DNA of 64,000 nucleotides from WHSW01 sp963742205 (GTDB lineage: Bacteria; Actinomycetota; Thermoleophilia; Solirubrobacterales; 70-9): assembly GCA_963742205.1 (NCBI GenBank), contig CAVUKZ010000008.1, positions 62,001 to 126,000 of the forward strand, read 5' to 3'. Positions 1-6,877 of this stretch are shown piece after piece (within the stretch, counting starts at the first letter, position 1; each line of letters opens with the position of its first letter). The position numbers were made by a program, and so were the translations under genes. The notes under the pieces are model-generated. The model did not search any database, had not been told where the DNA came from, and was given only the letters and a program-made list of their open reading frames with translations.

Positions 1-494
1 CCGCCGATCGGGACCAGCGCGACGTCGGGGCGGTGGCGCTCGCCGATCAGGCGGAGGTCGCTGAACAGCGCGGTGTCGCCGAGGTGGTAGATCGTCTTGT
101 CCGCGATGCGGACGATGAGCCCGCTCGGCGGGCCGATCGCGGTGCCGTCGGGGGCGGAGTTCGTGTGCCAGGCGGGCACGAGCTTGACGCTGCCCCAGTC
201 GGTGGTGACCGTGCCACCGATGTTGGGGTTGACGGTGTTCTCGACCCCCTGCTCGCCGAGCCAGCCGGCGAGCTCGGTGACCGCGATGCACGGCGCGCCC
301 GTGCGCTTGGCGACGGCGACCGCGTCGGCCGTGTGGTCGGAGTGTCCGTGGGTGATCAGTACGTGGGTGGGCTCGACCTCGTCGGCGCTGACCCCCGCGG
401 ACGGGTTGTTGGGCGCCAGGAACGGGTCGATGAGCACGTTCGCGTCGCCGTCGGTGAGCTCGAAGGTGGCGTGTCCGATGAACTTGATCTGCAT
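1..494 (-). CDS. UPF0173-type metal-dependent hydrolase (C-terminus cut by window edge)
   Basis: The frame opens with ATG at 494 and runs off the left edge, so 164 residues are visible. The start MQIKFIGHATFEL, the metal-ligand motif THGHSDHTAD (H49, H51, D53, H54) and later WHTN and GDTALFSD appear in the order of the metallo-beta-lactamase-fold UPF0173 hydrolases, which are usually about 225-230 residues, so roughly 60 are missing. The substrate is unknown for this family. One base separates its ATG from the stop of the preceding minus-strand gene, so it is probably the last or a middle gene of the operon that starts near 3024. Family assignment is firm; function beyond a zinc hydrolase is not. 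Confidence 0.85.
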   Translation of the reverse strand, partial: MQIKFIGHATFELTDGDANVLIDPFLAPNNPSAGVSADEVEPTHVLITHGHSDHTADAVAVAKRTGAPCIAVTELAGWLGEQGVENTVNPNIGGTVTTDWGSVKLVPAWHTNSAPDGTAIGPPSGLIVRIADKTIYHLGDTALFSDLRLIGERHRPDVALVPIG

Positions 495-495
495 C

Positions 496-816
496 TCAGT
501 CCTCTGGTCGCGGCTTTCTCAGTTCCTCAGCCAGTGCCCAGCCGACGGCCACCCCAACCATCATCCCCATGCGCGCTTCCTCGGCGAGCAGCATGCGCAC
601 GGCGCGGTCGCGCTCGGCCGGATCCTCGACCGCCAGCGCGTCGGTGAGCGCCTGCCCGTGGGCCTCCGCGAACCAGCCGCCGCTCTCGAGCGCCTGGGTG
701 AGGATCCGCTGGAGGCCCGGCGCCACGCGGGCGACCACGGCCTCGGCGTCGGCAAAGCGACCCGGCTCCGTGAGGGACTCGACCGCGGCCTCGAGCTCCG
801 CGTCGGAGAAGCTCAT
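496..816 (-). CDS. Small conserved protein of unknown function (106 aa)
   Basis: An uninterrupted 106-residue frame whose ATG (814-816) overlaps the TGA of the upstream acetyltransferase gene as ATGA. It is rich in Ala and Glu, predicted mostly helical, with a possible amphipathic segment near residues 83-97 (MGMMVGVAVGWALAEE). No signal peptide, Cys cluster or known catalytic motif is visible. I do not recognise the family. Tight coupling between an acetyltransferase and a metallo-hydrolase gene supports it being real. A soluble helical partner or regulator is possible but not shown. Confidence 0.6.
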   Translation of the reverse strand: MSFSDAELEAAVESLTEPGRFADAEAVVARVAPGLQRILTQALESGGWFAEAHGQALTDALAVEDPAERDRAVRMLLAEEARMGMMVGVAVGWALAEELRKPRPED

Positions 817-1577
817 CGGCGGCGCTCGTACATGTTCATGGTGAAGTCCTCGGAGTAGCCCAGCCTGAGGTAGAGGGGCGTGCCCTGCGGCGACCCCTGC
901 AGCGACGAAGTCTCGAGCCCGCGCCCGCGCCCCTCCACGAGGATCACGGACATCAGCCGCGAGGCCAGTCCCATGTGTTGGCGGTCCGGATGAGTGGCGA
1001 CGAAGTAGACGCCGAGGTCGCTGCCGTGATCAAGCGTGGCGAGCACACACGCGGGCTCGCCTTCGACCGTGGCCCGATAGAGGCGTAGCTCCGGCAGCTC
1101 GGGGAGCGTGGCGAGTGCGGCGGCCACCCCGCTCTCGCGCGGCAGCCCATATGCGAGGTCGTTGATGCGCCCGAGGTCGGCGGGATCGAGGTCGCGGTCC
1201 CAGTCGAGGTCACCCAGATCCAGGGGCTCGAAGTCGGCGAGCTCGATCGACATCGCCCGCGGCGATCCGTCGAGTTTGTGGCCCGCGCCCTCGAGCAGCG
1301 CAATCGTCTCGCGGTCGAACTCCGGCGCCCACACGGTCCATGCCTCGATGCCGCTGCGGTCGTAGAGATCAGCGAGCTCGTCGAGCGCCGCCGCGAGCGA
1401 AGCCCCGTCCGCGTAGGCGACGGAGTTGCAGATCGAGCGGTGAGGGCAGCTCGGGACGATCGAGGCGGTGACTCCGTCGCGCTCCCAGGTCTGCGCGCCC
1501 TCGGAGCCCGAACCCAGGAGAGCCACCCAATCGTGCAGGCCGCGGCGCTGCAGCGCCAGCGCTCGCTCGCGGCTCAT
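813..1577 (-). CDS. GNAT-family N-acetyltransferase
   Basis: A 254-residue protein. The C-terminal half carries the GNAT core: a strand VYFVATHPD is followed by the acetyl-CoA pyrophosphate loop RQHMGLA at residues 199-205, which fits Q/R-x-x-G-x-G/A, then a helix SRLMSVILVEG, and an RLGYSEDFTMNMYERR end typical of motif B. The first 120 residues are less conserved and may be a second, degenerate GNAT fold. The acceptor substrate cannot be read from the sequence. The ATG overlaps the TGA of the O-methyltransferase gene (ATGA at 1574-1577), and a 10-bp inverted repeat (1560-1569 with 1584-1593) brackets this junction. Confidence 0.8.
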   Translation of the reverse strand: MSRERALALQRRGLHDWVALLGSGSEGAQTWERDGVTASIVPSCPHRSICNSVAYADGASLAAALDELADLYDRSGIEAWTVWAPEFDRETIALLEGAGHKLDGSPRAMSIELADFEPLDLGDLDWDRDLDPADLGRINDLAYGLPRESGVAAALATLPELPELRLYRATVEGEPACVLATLDHGSDLGVYFVATHPDRQHMGLASRLMSVILVEGRGRGLETSSLQGSPQGTPLYLRLGYSEDFTMNMYERRR

Positions 1578-2236
1578 CGCTTACGAGCGAGCGTGAGCCC
1601 GTCGGCGATCGCCAGCATCGCCACGTCGACGCGGTCGTCGGCGGCGATGCGGTCGTTGAGCTCGAGGATCGCGTCGAGCGACTCCGGGCGCATGTTGCCG
1701 TCGTCGGCCGCCACCACGCCGCCGTCGGCGAGGACGTTGTCGACCGCGACCAGGCCGCCGGGACGCAGGCGGGCGAGCACGAGCTCGTAGTACTCCGGGT
1801 AGCCCGGCTTGTCCGCGTCGATGAAGGCGAAGTCGAAGACCTCGCGCTCGGGCAGCGCGCGCAGCGTGTCGGCGGCGGGGCCGAGCCTGATCTCGACCCG
1901 GTCGGCGACCCCGGCGTCCTCGAGATTGCGCGAGGCCGTCTCCGCGTACTCCTCGGAGAGCTCGCAGGCGATCAGCCGGCCGCCCGGCACCAGCCCGCGG
2001 GCGATGCAGATCGCCGAGTAGCCGGTGAAGGTGCCGAGCTCGAGCGCCTCGCGGGCGCCGATCAACTGGCACAGCAGGGTGAGGAAGGCGCCCTGGTCGG
2101 GGGCGATCTGCATGTTCGCGACCCGGCCCATGGCGGCGGTCTCCTCCTGGACGCGGCGCAGCACGTCGTCCTGGCGAGCCCCGTGGTCGACGACGTAGCC
2201 GTGGAGCTCGTCGCTGAGCCGCGTGTACTTGCTCAA
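1574..2236 (-). CDS. Class I SAM-dependent O-methyltransferase (CCoAOMT-like)
   Basis: About 220 residues starting LSKYTRLSDELHGYV. The SAM-binding motif LELGTFTGYSA lies at residues 65-75, the metal/substrate motif FIDADKPGY at 138-146 and DNVLADGG near 166-173. These are the hallmarks of the caffeoyl-CoA/catechol O-methyltransferase family, which needs a divalent metal. The natural acceptor is unknown; bacterial members often methylate catechols. The start is taken as TTG at 2234-2236 because it overlaps the TGA of the rhomboid-like gene as TTGA and matches the usual family N-terminus. The frame remains open further upstream but there overlies the rhomboid gene and has no family resemblance. 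Confidence 0.85.
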   Translation of the reverse strand: MSKYTRLSDELHGYVVDHGARQDDVLRRVQEETAAMGRVANMQIAPDQGAFLTLLCQLIGAREALELGTFTGYSAICIARGLVPGGRLIACELSEEYAETASRNLEDAGVADRVEIRLGPAADTLRALPEREVFDFAFIDADKPGYPEYYELVLARLRPGGLVAVDNVLADGGVVAADDGNMRPESLDAILELNDRIAADDRVDVAMLAIADGLTLARKR

Positions 2237-3024
2237 CGCCGTCCCAGAGCGGCGCCGAGGCCGCAACCGGCACCCACCAGGGCACCGGCGAGCCCGGCCC
2301 AGACCGAGGCGGAGTCCTCGACCGCAGGCAGCAGGAGGAGGACCGCGGCGACGACGATGACCGCGATCCGGTCGTACTCGGAGGTCGGATCGGCGCGGCT
2401 CTCCGCATCGCGGATCACGAACCAGGCGGCGAGGATGCCGAGGGCGATGCCGTTGCCGCCGGCGGCGATGAAGATCCCGTCGCCGAAGGCGGAGTCGAGG
2501 CCGTCGGCGGCGAGCATTCCCAGCGCCCCGCAACCGAGGACGACGAGCAGGGCGGCCACGGAGCCGACGCGGCGCTCGACCGCCGGGAGGAAGATCGCGA
2601 GCGCGAGCCCGCAGGCGAACAGGTAGCCGACGTCGTCGTAGACGAACGGCGCGGCCAGATAGCGCCACCACTCGTCGGCGCCCACCGGGCCGACGATCGC
2701 CCCGAGGTCGACCACCGAGAGGCTGGTAGCCCGCTCGACCACCATCAGGAGCGCCGGAATGAGGATCGCCGCGACCGTCACCACCGGCGCGCGGGTGAGG
2801 TCCTCCGTGAGCGCGGCGCGTTCGGCGAGCCGGCTGCGCCGCGCGGCCGCCTTGCGGCGGCGGCGGGTGCGCCGGTCCTCGCGCACCCGAACCTCGTCGC
2901 CGACGCGTTCGAGCTTCGGCGCGCGCTTGCGCAGGCGCGTGCCGCAGTAGGGGCACTCGGTCACATACGGACTGACCTCGGACCCGCAGCTCTTGCAGAC
3001 GACGGACAGTTCGGTGTCGCTCAC
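2233..3024 (-). CDS. Zinc-ribbon rhomboid homologue, predicted protease-dead
   Basis: A 263-residue protein starting at GTG 3022-3024. Cys10, Cys13, Cys24 and Cys27 form a zinc ribbon, followed by a strongly basic linker (residues 30-70) and about six membrane segments from residue 80. The order of segments and the motif AAGGNGIALGILAAW (about 188-202) match the rhomboid active-site helix, where GxSG is normal; here the Ser position is Asn191. The partner His of helix 6 is also absent, and in fact the protein contains no His at all. It therefore resembles iRhom/pseudoprotease members that bind rather than cut membrane proteins. Fold assignment is by motif; the role is inferred. Confidence 0.7.
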   Translation of the reverse strand: MSDTELSVVCKSCGSEVSPYVTECPYCGTRLRKRAPKLERVGDEVRVREDRRTRRRRKAAARRSRLAERAALTEDLTRAPVVTVAAILIPALLMVVERATSLSVVDLGAIVGPVGADEWWRYLAAPFVYDDVGYLFACGLALAIFLPAVERRVGSVAALLVVLGCGALGMLAADGLDSAFGDGIFIAAGGNGIALGILAAWFVIRDAESRADPTSEYDRIAVIVVAAVLLLLPAVEDSASVWAGLAGALVGAGCGLGAALGRR

Positions 3025-3055
3025 CTAAGCGAGGATAAACCCCCGCGGGCGCTGG

Positions 3056-4166
3056 TCAGGGGCGTGTGTGCGTCGCGATGTCGGCGACCAGGTCGCGCAG
3101 GTCGTCCGAGTCGTCGGCGAAAGCCAGCTGGCGGTGCGCTCCGGTGCCGTTTTGGACCAGGTCGTCGATCGAGTTCCAGCTCCGGCTCGCAGTCGAGCTC
3201 GGCGGCGTTCTCGGCCAGCAACTCGACCAGCCCATGCGCCATCTCGCGCGCCTCGACCTGCTTGCCGGCGCGGAAATCGACCAGCTTGCCGTCGGTCCCA
3301 TGGCGCGCGGCGCGGATCTTGTTGTCGTCGATCAACTCCGTCGGATACTCGACCAGGGGCTCCTCGGCGTCGTAGAGCGCGCACAGGCGGTGCGCCAGGC
3401 AGGCCGTGAGCGCCGCGAGCGCGACCGTGTGCTCAACCCGCGTCTGCTGGTCGAAGATCCGCGTCTCGACCGTTCCCAGCCGCGGGTGCGGCCGCACGTC
3501 CCACCAGAGGAAGGTGTATTCGGGGATCGCGCCGGCCCGCATCATCAGCTCGACCCGGTGCTCGAAGATCTCCCAGGTGCCGTAATGCGGCGGGATGCCC
3601 TCGCGCGGGAACTGGCGGAAGATCGGCACGCGCGAGGACATCAGGCCGGTCCGCTCGCCCTCCCAGTAGGGCGAGTTCGCCGACAGGGCGAGGAAGAGCG
3701 GCAGGTAGCGCCGGATCCCGTCGGCGACGTAGATCGCCCGGTTCGGGCCCTCGATCGCGACGTGGACGTGGGTGCCGAAGATCAGCTCGCGCAGCGCGAT
3801 CGGGCCGAGCTCCTCGACCAGCTCGTGGTAGCGGGGCCGGTCGACGACCCGCTGGTCGCGGGCGAGGGCGAACGGGTGCGTCGCCGCGGCGCCGATCGCG
3901 AGGCCCTGTTCCGCGGTGATGTCGATCACCGCGCGTCGCAACTCGGCGAGCTCGCGCCCGGCGGCGCGCACCCCCTCGCAGGGCGTGGTCGCGATCTCGA
4001 GCACGGCCTGAAACAGCTCCGGCTTCACCTGCCCCTCGAGCTCGGGCGGCACGGCCGCCAGGAGGGCCTCGATCTCCTGCGCGAGACCCCAGTCCCGAGG
4101 GTCCAGGATCATCAGCTCCTCCTCGATCCCGACCGTAAACGGCGGGCCGGTGAAGGCGTGCTCCAA
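3056..4166 (-). CDS. Carboxylate-amine ligase / glutamate-cysteine ligase-like (YbdK family), one frameshift
   Basis: The frame reads TVGIEEELMILDPR near the start, then GTHVHVAI, HYGTWEIFEHR and a WWDVRPHPRLGTVETR block, the signature of GCS2/YbdK ATP-dependent carboxylate-amine ligases (about 370 residues), which join Glu to an amine such as Cys. The last 40 residues (SIDDLVQNGTGAHRQLAF to the TGA at 3056) are in another frame, so one base is gained or lost near 3170-3180. I place the start at TTG 4164-4166 (LEHAFTGPPFTVGIEEE). That leaves only 27 bases to the divergent aldolase gene, so the two promoters must overlap. Whether the product is a true glutathione- or ergothioneine-pathway enzyme cannot be decided. 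Confidence 0.8.
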
Positions 4167-4180
4167 CAAGGGGGCGAGCC

Positions 4181-4186
4181 TATACT
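4181..4186 (+). promoter_or_regulatory. -10 hexamer TATACT of the aldolase gene
   Basis: TATACT lies 7 bases before the ATG at 4194, so transcription starting 6-8 bases downstream would begin at or next to the start codon. No Shine-Dalgarno sequence is present. This fits a leaderless mRNA, which is common in actinobacteria. No clear -35 box is visible 16-18 bases upstream. Confidence 0.5.
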
Positions 4187-4193
4187 CCGCCGC

Positions 4194-5108
4194 ATGGAGA
4201 TCAGCAGCGCCACCGAACAGAAGTCCCTTCTCGCGACCCTCGCCCCGGGCAAGCGCACACGCCTGCGCCGCCTGTTGTTCGAGTTCGGTCCCGGCCACGG
4301 GACCCTGCTCCTGCTCCCCATCGATCAGGGGATCGAGCACGGCCCGCGCGACTTCTTCCCCAACCCCGACTCCAAGGACCCCGAGTACCAGTTCCGGCTC
4401 GCCGCCGAGGCCGGCTACTCGGCGATCGCCTGCCAGATCGGGCTCGCCGAGAAGTACTACCCGGACTACGCCGGCCAGGTTCCGCTCCTGCTGAAGGTCA
4501 ACGGCAAGACCGACGTGCCGCCCTCCGACGACGCGCTCTCCACCACCAACGCTTCGGTCGAGGACGCCGTCCGGCTCGGCGCCGACGCGGTCGGCTACAC
4601 GCTCTACGTCGGCTCACCGCGCCAGGACCAGGACCTGCATCAGCTCAAGGGAGTTCGCGAGGACTGCGACCGCTACGGGATGCCCCTCGTCATCTGGGCC
4701 TACCCGCGCGGCACGTACATCGAGCAGAAGGGTGGCCAGCACTCGCTCTACGCGATCGACTACGCCGCCCGGATGGCGATGGAGATGGGCGCCGACATCG
4801 TCAAGCTCAACCTCCCCAGCCCCGATCCGACGCCGGACTCCCCCGCTCCCTACAACGAGCTCCAGGTGACCCAGGAGGAGGCGGTGCAGCACGTCGTCAG
4901 CTCCGCCGGACGGTCGCTGGTGGTGCTCTCGGGCGGCTCGAAGATCGACGACGACAAGCTGCTCGAGCAGACGCGCTACATCATGGAGGCGGGCGGCTCG
5001 GGCGTGATCTACGGGCGCAACGTGTGGCAGCGCGGCCACTCCGAGGCGACCGAGGTCGTCGAGCAGATCAAGGAGATCATGCTCGCCAGCGTCCGCCGGA
5101 TCCCGTAA
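4194..5108 (+). CDS. fbaB: Class I fructose-bisphosphate aldolase (FbaB/DhnA type)
   Basis: A 304-residue aldolase of the FbaB/DhnA family. It cleaves fructose 1,6-bisphosphate to dihydroxyacetone phosphate and glyceraldehyde 3-phosphate through a lysine Schiff base. Visible landmarks in family order are LPIDQGIEHG (residues 41-50), LLLKVNGKT (98-106), VGYTLYVGS (133-141), WAYPRGTYIE (168-177) and ADIVKLNLP (200-208), where Lys204 is the expected Schiff-base residue. VVLSGGSKI and GVIYGRNVWQR form the phosphate site. The ATG at 4194 is the only sensible start; the frame continues upstream, but that part is antisense to the ligase gene. It is transcribed alone from a probable leaderless promoter. 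Other DhnA-type aldolases with different substrates remain possible. Confidence 0.85.
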   Translation: MEISSATEQKSLLATLAPGKRTRLRRLLFEFGPGHGTLLLLPIDQGIEHGPRDFFPNPDSKDPEYQFRLAAEAGYSAIACQIGLAEKYYPDYAGQVPLLLKVNGKTDVPPSDDALSTTNASVEDAVRLGADAVGYTLYVGSPRQDQDLHQLKGVREDCDRYGMPLVIWAYPRGTYIEQKGGQHSLYAIDYAARMAMEMGADIVKLNLPSPDPTPDSPAPYNELQVTQEEAVQHVVSSAGRSLVVLSGGSKIDDDKLLEQTRYIMEAGGSGVIYGRNVWQRGHSEATEVVEQIKEIMLASVRRIP

Positions 5109-5148
5109 CCGGGGGCGGGCCCGCACCGCGCGGGCTTGGCCTCAGTAG

Positions 5149-5648
5149 ATGTCGCGCCTGCCCAGCCTCGCCTCGGTCGCGATCCTGATCGCGCTGGTCG
5201 TCGTCCTGGTCACCTCCGGGGGAGACGATGACGAAGGGAGCGAGCGAGGCCACCGTCGTCCGCGCCGTCGACGGGGACACGATCGAGGTTCGCATCGACG
5301 GCACCGAGGAGGACGTCCGCTACATCGGCGTCGACACCCCGGAGTCGGTCAAGCCCGACACGCCCGGTCCAGTGCTACGCGCTGGCGGCCAGCCACTTCA
5401 ACGAGGACCTGGTCGAGGGCGAGACCGTGCGCCTCGACTTCGACGCCGAGCGCCGCGACGTGTACGGGCGCCTGCTCGCCTACGTGTACGTCGGCGACGA
5501 GTTCGTCAACGCCGAGCTCGTCCGGCGCGGGTACGCGCGCACGCTCACGATCCCGCCGAACACCCGCTACGCGGGCCTCTTCGACCGCCTCCAGCGCGAG
5601 GCGGCGGACGCGAATCGAGGTCTGTGGAAGGAGTGCGCGGGCGCCTAG
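5149..5648 (+). CDS. Secreted/membrane-anchored thermonuclease (SNase-like), two frameshifts
   Basis: The N-terminus MSRLPSLASVAILIALVVVL is a signal anchor. A staphylococcal-nuclease domain follows: RAVDGDTIEVRIDG, RYIGVDTPES, then VQCYALAASHFNEDLVEGE and DVYGRLLAYVYVGDEFV. The equivalents of the catalytic Asp21, Arg35, Asp40, Glu43 and Arg87 are all present (in DGDT, VRYIG, VDTPES and YGRLLAY). The gene must shift frame twice, near 5210-5232 and near 5366-5370; each is explained by a single extra base. With all catalytic residues intact, sequencing indels are likelier than decay. The family cuts DNA and RNA with calcium. The stop TAG shares the tetramer CTAG with the convergent gene. Confidence 0.8.
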
Positions 5649-5893
5649 GCCATCAGCCAGGCGAGGGTCTCGAACATGACCACCACGACCACGACCACCG
5701 TCAGGGTGAGCGCGATCAGCAGGGTGACGAAACCGACGGTGCCCCGCTTCTCGGTCGAGACGATCTCGCGCGCGCGCGAGCGGGCCGCGGCGCGCTGGCG
5801 AAGCTGCGACCGGCGCCGCCGTTCGACCGCCGCCTCCTGTTCGAACTCTTGCTCGAACTGGTCCAGGCTTTGGCGCATGCGCAGCTCAGACAT
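5645..5893 (-). CDS. Small single-pass membrane protein (82 aa)
   Basis: An 82-residue protein with a charged, coiled-coil-like N-terminal half (SLDQFEQEFEQEAAVERRRR) and one very hydrophobic segment near the end (FVTLLIALTLTVVVVVVVMF). It lacks a signal peptidase site, so it would be a C-terminally anchored protein with its helix in the cytoplasm. It lies directly downstream of csrA on the same strand (38-base gap), which suggests co-transcription. I do not recognise the family. Its stop overlaps that of the nuclease gene on a shared CTAG. Confidence 0.55.
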   Translation of the reverse strand: MSELRMRQSLDQFEQEFEQEAAVERRRRSQLRQRAAARSRAREIVSTEKRGTVGFVTLLIALTLTVVVVVVVMFETLAWLMA

Positions 5894-5931
5894 TGTGAGA
5901 GGAACCTAACAAACGCGACGCCGCTCGGCGT

Positions 5932-6165
5932 CTATTTGCGGTTTGCGAGCTCGTCGAGCGCTTCGTCGACCGCCCCCGCCGCGTCCCCGTCCGCCTCCGC
6001 GTTCTCCTCCTTGATCGAGAGGTAGACCTCCTTGCGGAAGACGGGGATGTCTCGGGGAGCCGTGATCCCGAGCCTGATCTTGTCTCGAGAAACCGCGAGC
6101 ACGGTGACCTCGACGTCGTCGCCGATCATGATGCTCTGGTTGGTCTTCCGCGTCAGGACCAGCAC
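5932..6165 (-). CDS. csrA: Carbon storage regulator CsrA
   Basis: A 77-residue CsrA. Starting at GTG 6163-6165 it reads MLVLTRKTNQSIMIGDDVEV, continues through SRDKIRLGI and ends its core with PVFRKEVYLSIKEEN. The RNA-contact residues Leu4, Arg6, Val42 and Arg44 are all present. CsrA binds GGA motifs in mRNA leaders and blocks or stabilises translation; in Gram-positives it is usually antagonised by FliW. The GTG start is chosen because GGAGG sits six bases upstream and the family begins exactly there; in-frame codons further upstream add only non-homologous residues. The acidic tail (ENAEADGDAAG...) is longer than usual. No fliW or flagellar gene is in the window. Confidence 0.92.
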   Translation of the reverse strand: MLVLTRKTNQSIMIGDDVEVTVLAVSRDKIRLGITAPRDIPVFRKEVYLSIKEENAEADGDAAGAVDEALDELANRK

Positions 6166-6301
6166 ATCGCCTCCATTCGGTGTGCGACCGAAAGCCACCC
6201 CCCGGTGACCCTCAACCCGTTCAATTCCTACAGTCACGGAGCGTAGCCGGTTTGGTTCGCGCCGGTTCCAGTAGGCGCGTTCACTAGACTCGCGCCCGCC
6301 G

Positions 6302-6877
6302 ATGGCAAAGCCGCTGCGCTCACAGCTGAATCAGATCCGTGCCTGGGTCCGCCAGGGCCGCACGGACGCGTGGATCGCGCACCAGCTCGAGGTCTCAACC
6401 TCGGAGCTGCGCGAGTTCCGTCGCCGGCACGAGCTGAGCGCCGAGGAGGACAGCGGCGAGGAGGACCTCCGCGACGAGATCGAGGCCGAGATCGAGGCCA
6501 CGATGGCCGCGGAGGAGGAAGAGGACGACGAGCCCGATGAGGACGCCGACGAGTCCGACGACGAGGACAAGGACAAGGACTCCGACGATGGCGAGGATCG
6601 CGCCGAGCGCCCCAAGCGCCGCCGGCGTCGCCGCCGCGGCGGTCGCGGCAAGCGCGCCGGGGCCTCGATGCAGGCGAGCTTCGACCACGGCAAGGAGGGC
6701 TACGGGCTGTGGCTCGACCCCTCGATCGCCGACGATCCCGTCTACACCCAGCACTGGGCCGACCATCGGGCGGTCGAGGTCACGGTTGAGCCGGACCGGA
6801 TCGTGATCACCCGAGCCAATAGCGGCGGCTCGGACTCGTCGGACGACTCGGACTCCTCGGACTCGGACTCGGACTAG
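6302..6877 (+). CDS. Charged low-complexity protein with an HTH-like N-terminus (191 aa)
   Basis: Residues 1-42 resemble a small helix-turn-helix (WIAHQLEVSTSELREFRRRH). An acidic stretch of about 50 residues (Asp/Glu) follows, then a basic patch PKRRRRRRRGGRGKRAG like those in RNase E or ribosome-binding proteins, then a folded-looking piece GLWLDPSIADDPVYTQHW with a strand VEVTVEPDRIVITRA, and a tail of Ser-Asp repeats. The gene starts at ATG 6302, with TAGACT at 6285-6290 as a likely -10, so the leader is very short. A nucleic-acid-binding role is inferred from composition only. It is convergent with the flippase gene, sharing CTAG. Confidence 0.65.
   Translation: MAKPLRSQLNQIRAWVRQGRTDAWIAHQLEVSTSELREFRRRHELSAEEDSGEEDLRDEIEAEIEATMAAEEEEDDEPDEDADESDDEDKDKDSDDGEDRAERPKRRRRRRRGGRGKRAGASMQASFDHGKEGYGLWLDPSIADDPVYTQHWADHRAVEVTVEPDRIVITRANSGGSDSSDDSDSSDSDSD

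Noticed and set aside
3066..4193. Extension of the aldolase upstream of ATG 4194
   Set aside because: The upstream part is antisense to the carboxylate-amine ligase gene and has no aldolase similarity; a -10 hexamer lies between.
5210..5370. Programmed frameshift in the nuclease gene
   Set aside because: No slippery heptamer or downstream structure precedes either break, and similar breaks occur in many unrelated genes; an assembly indel is simpler.
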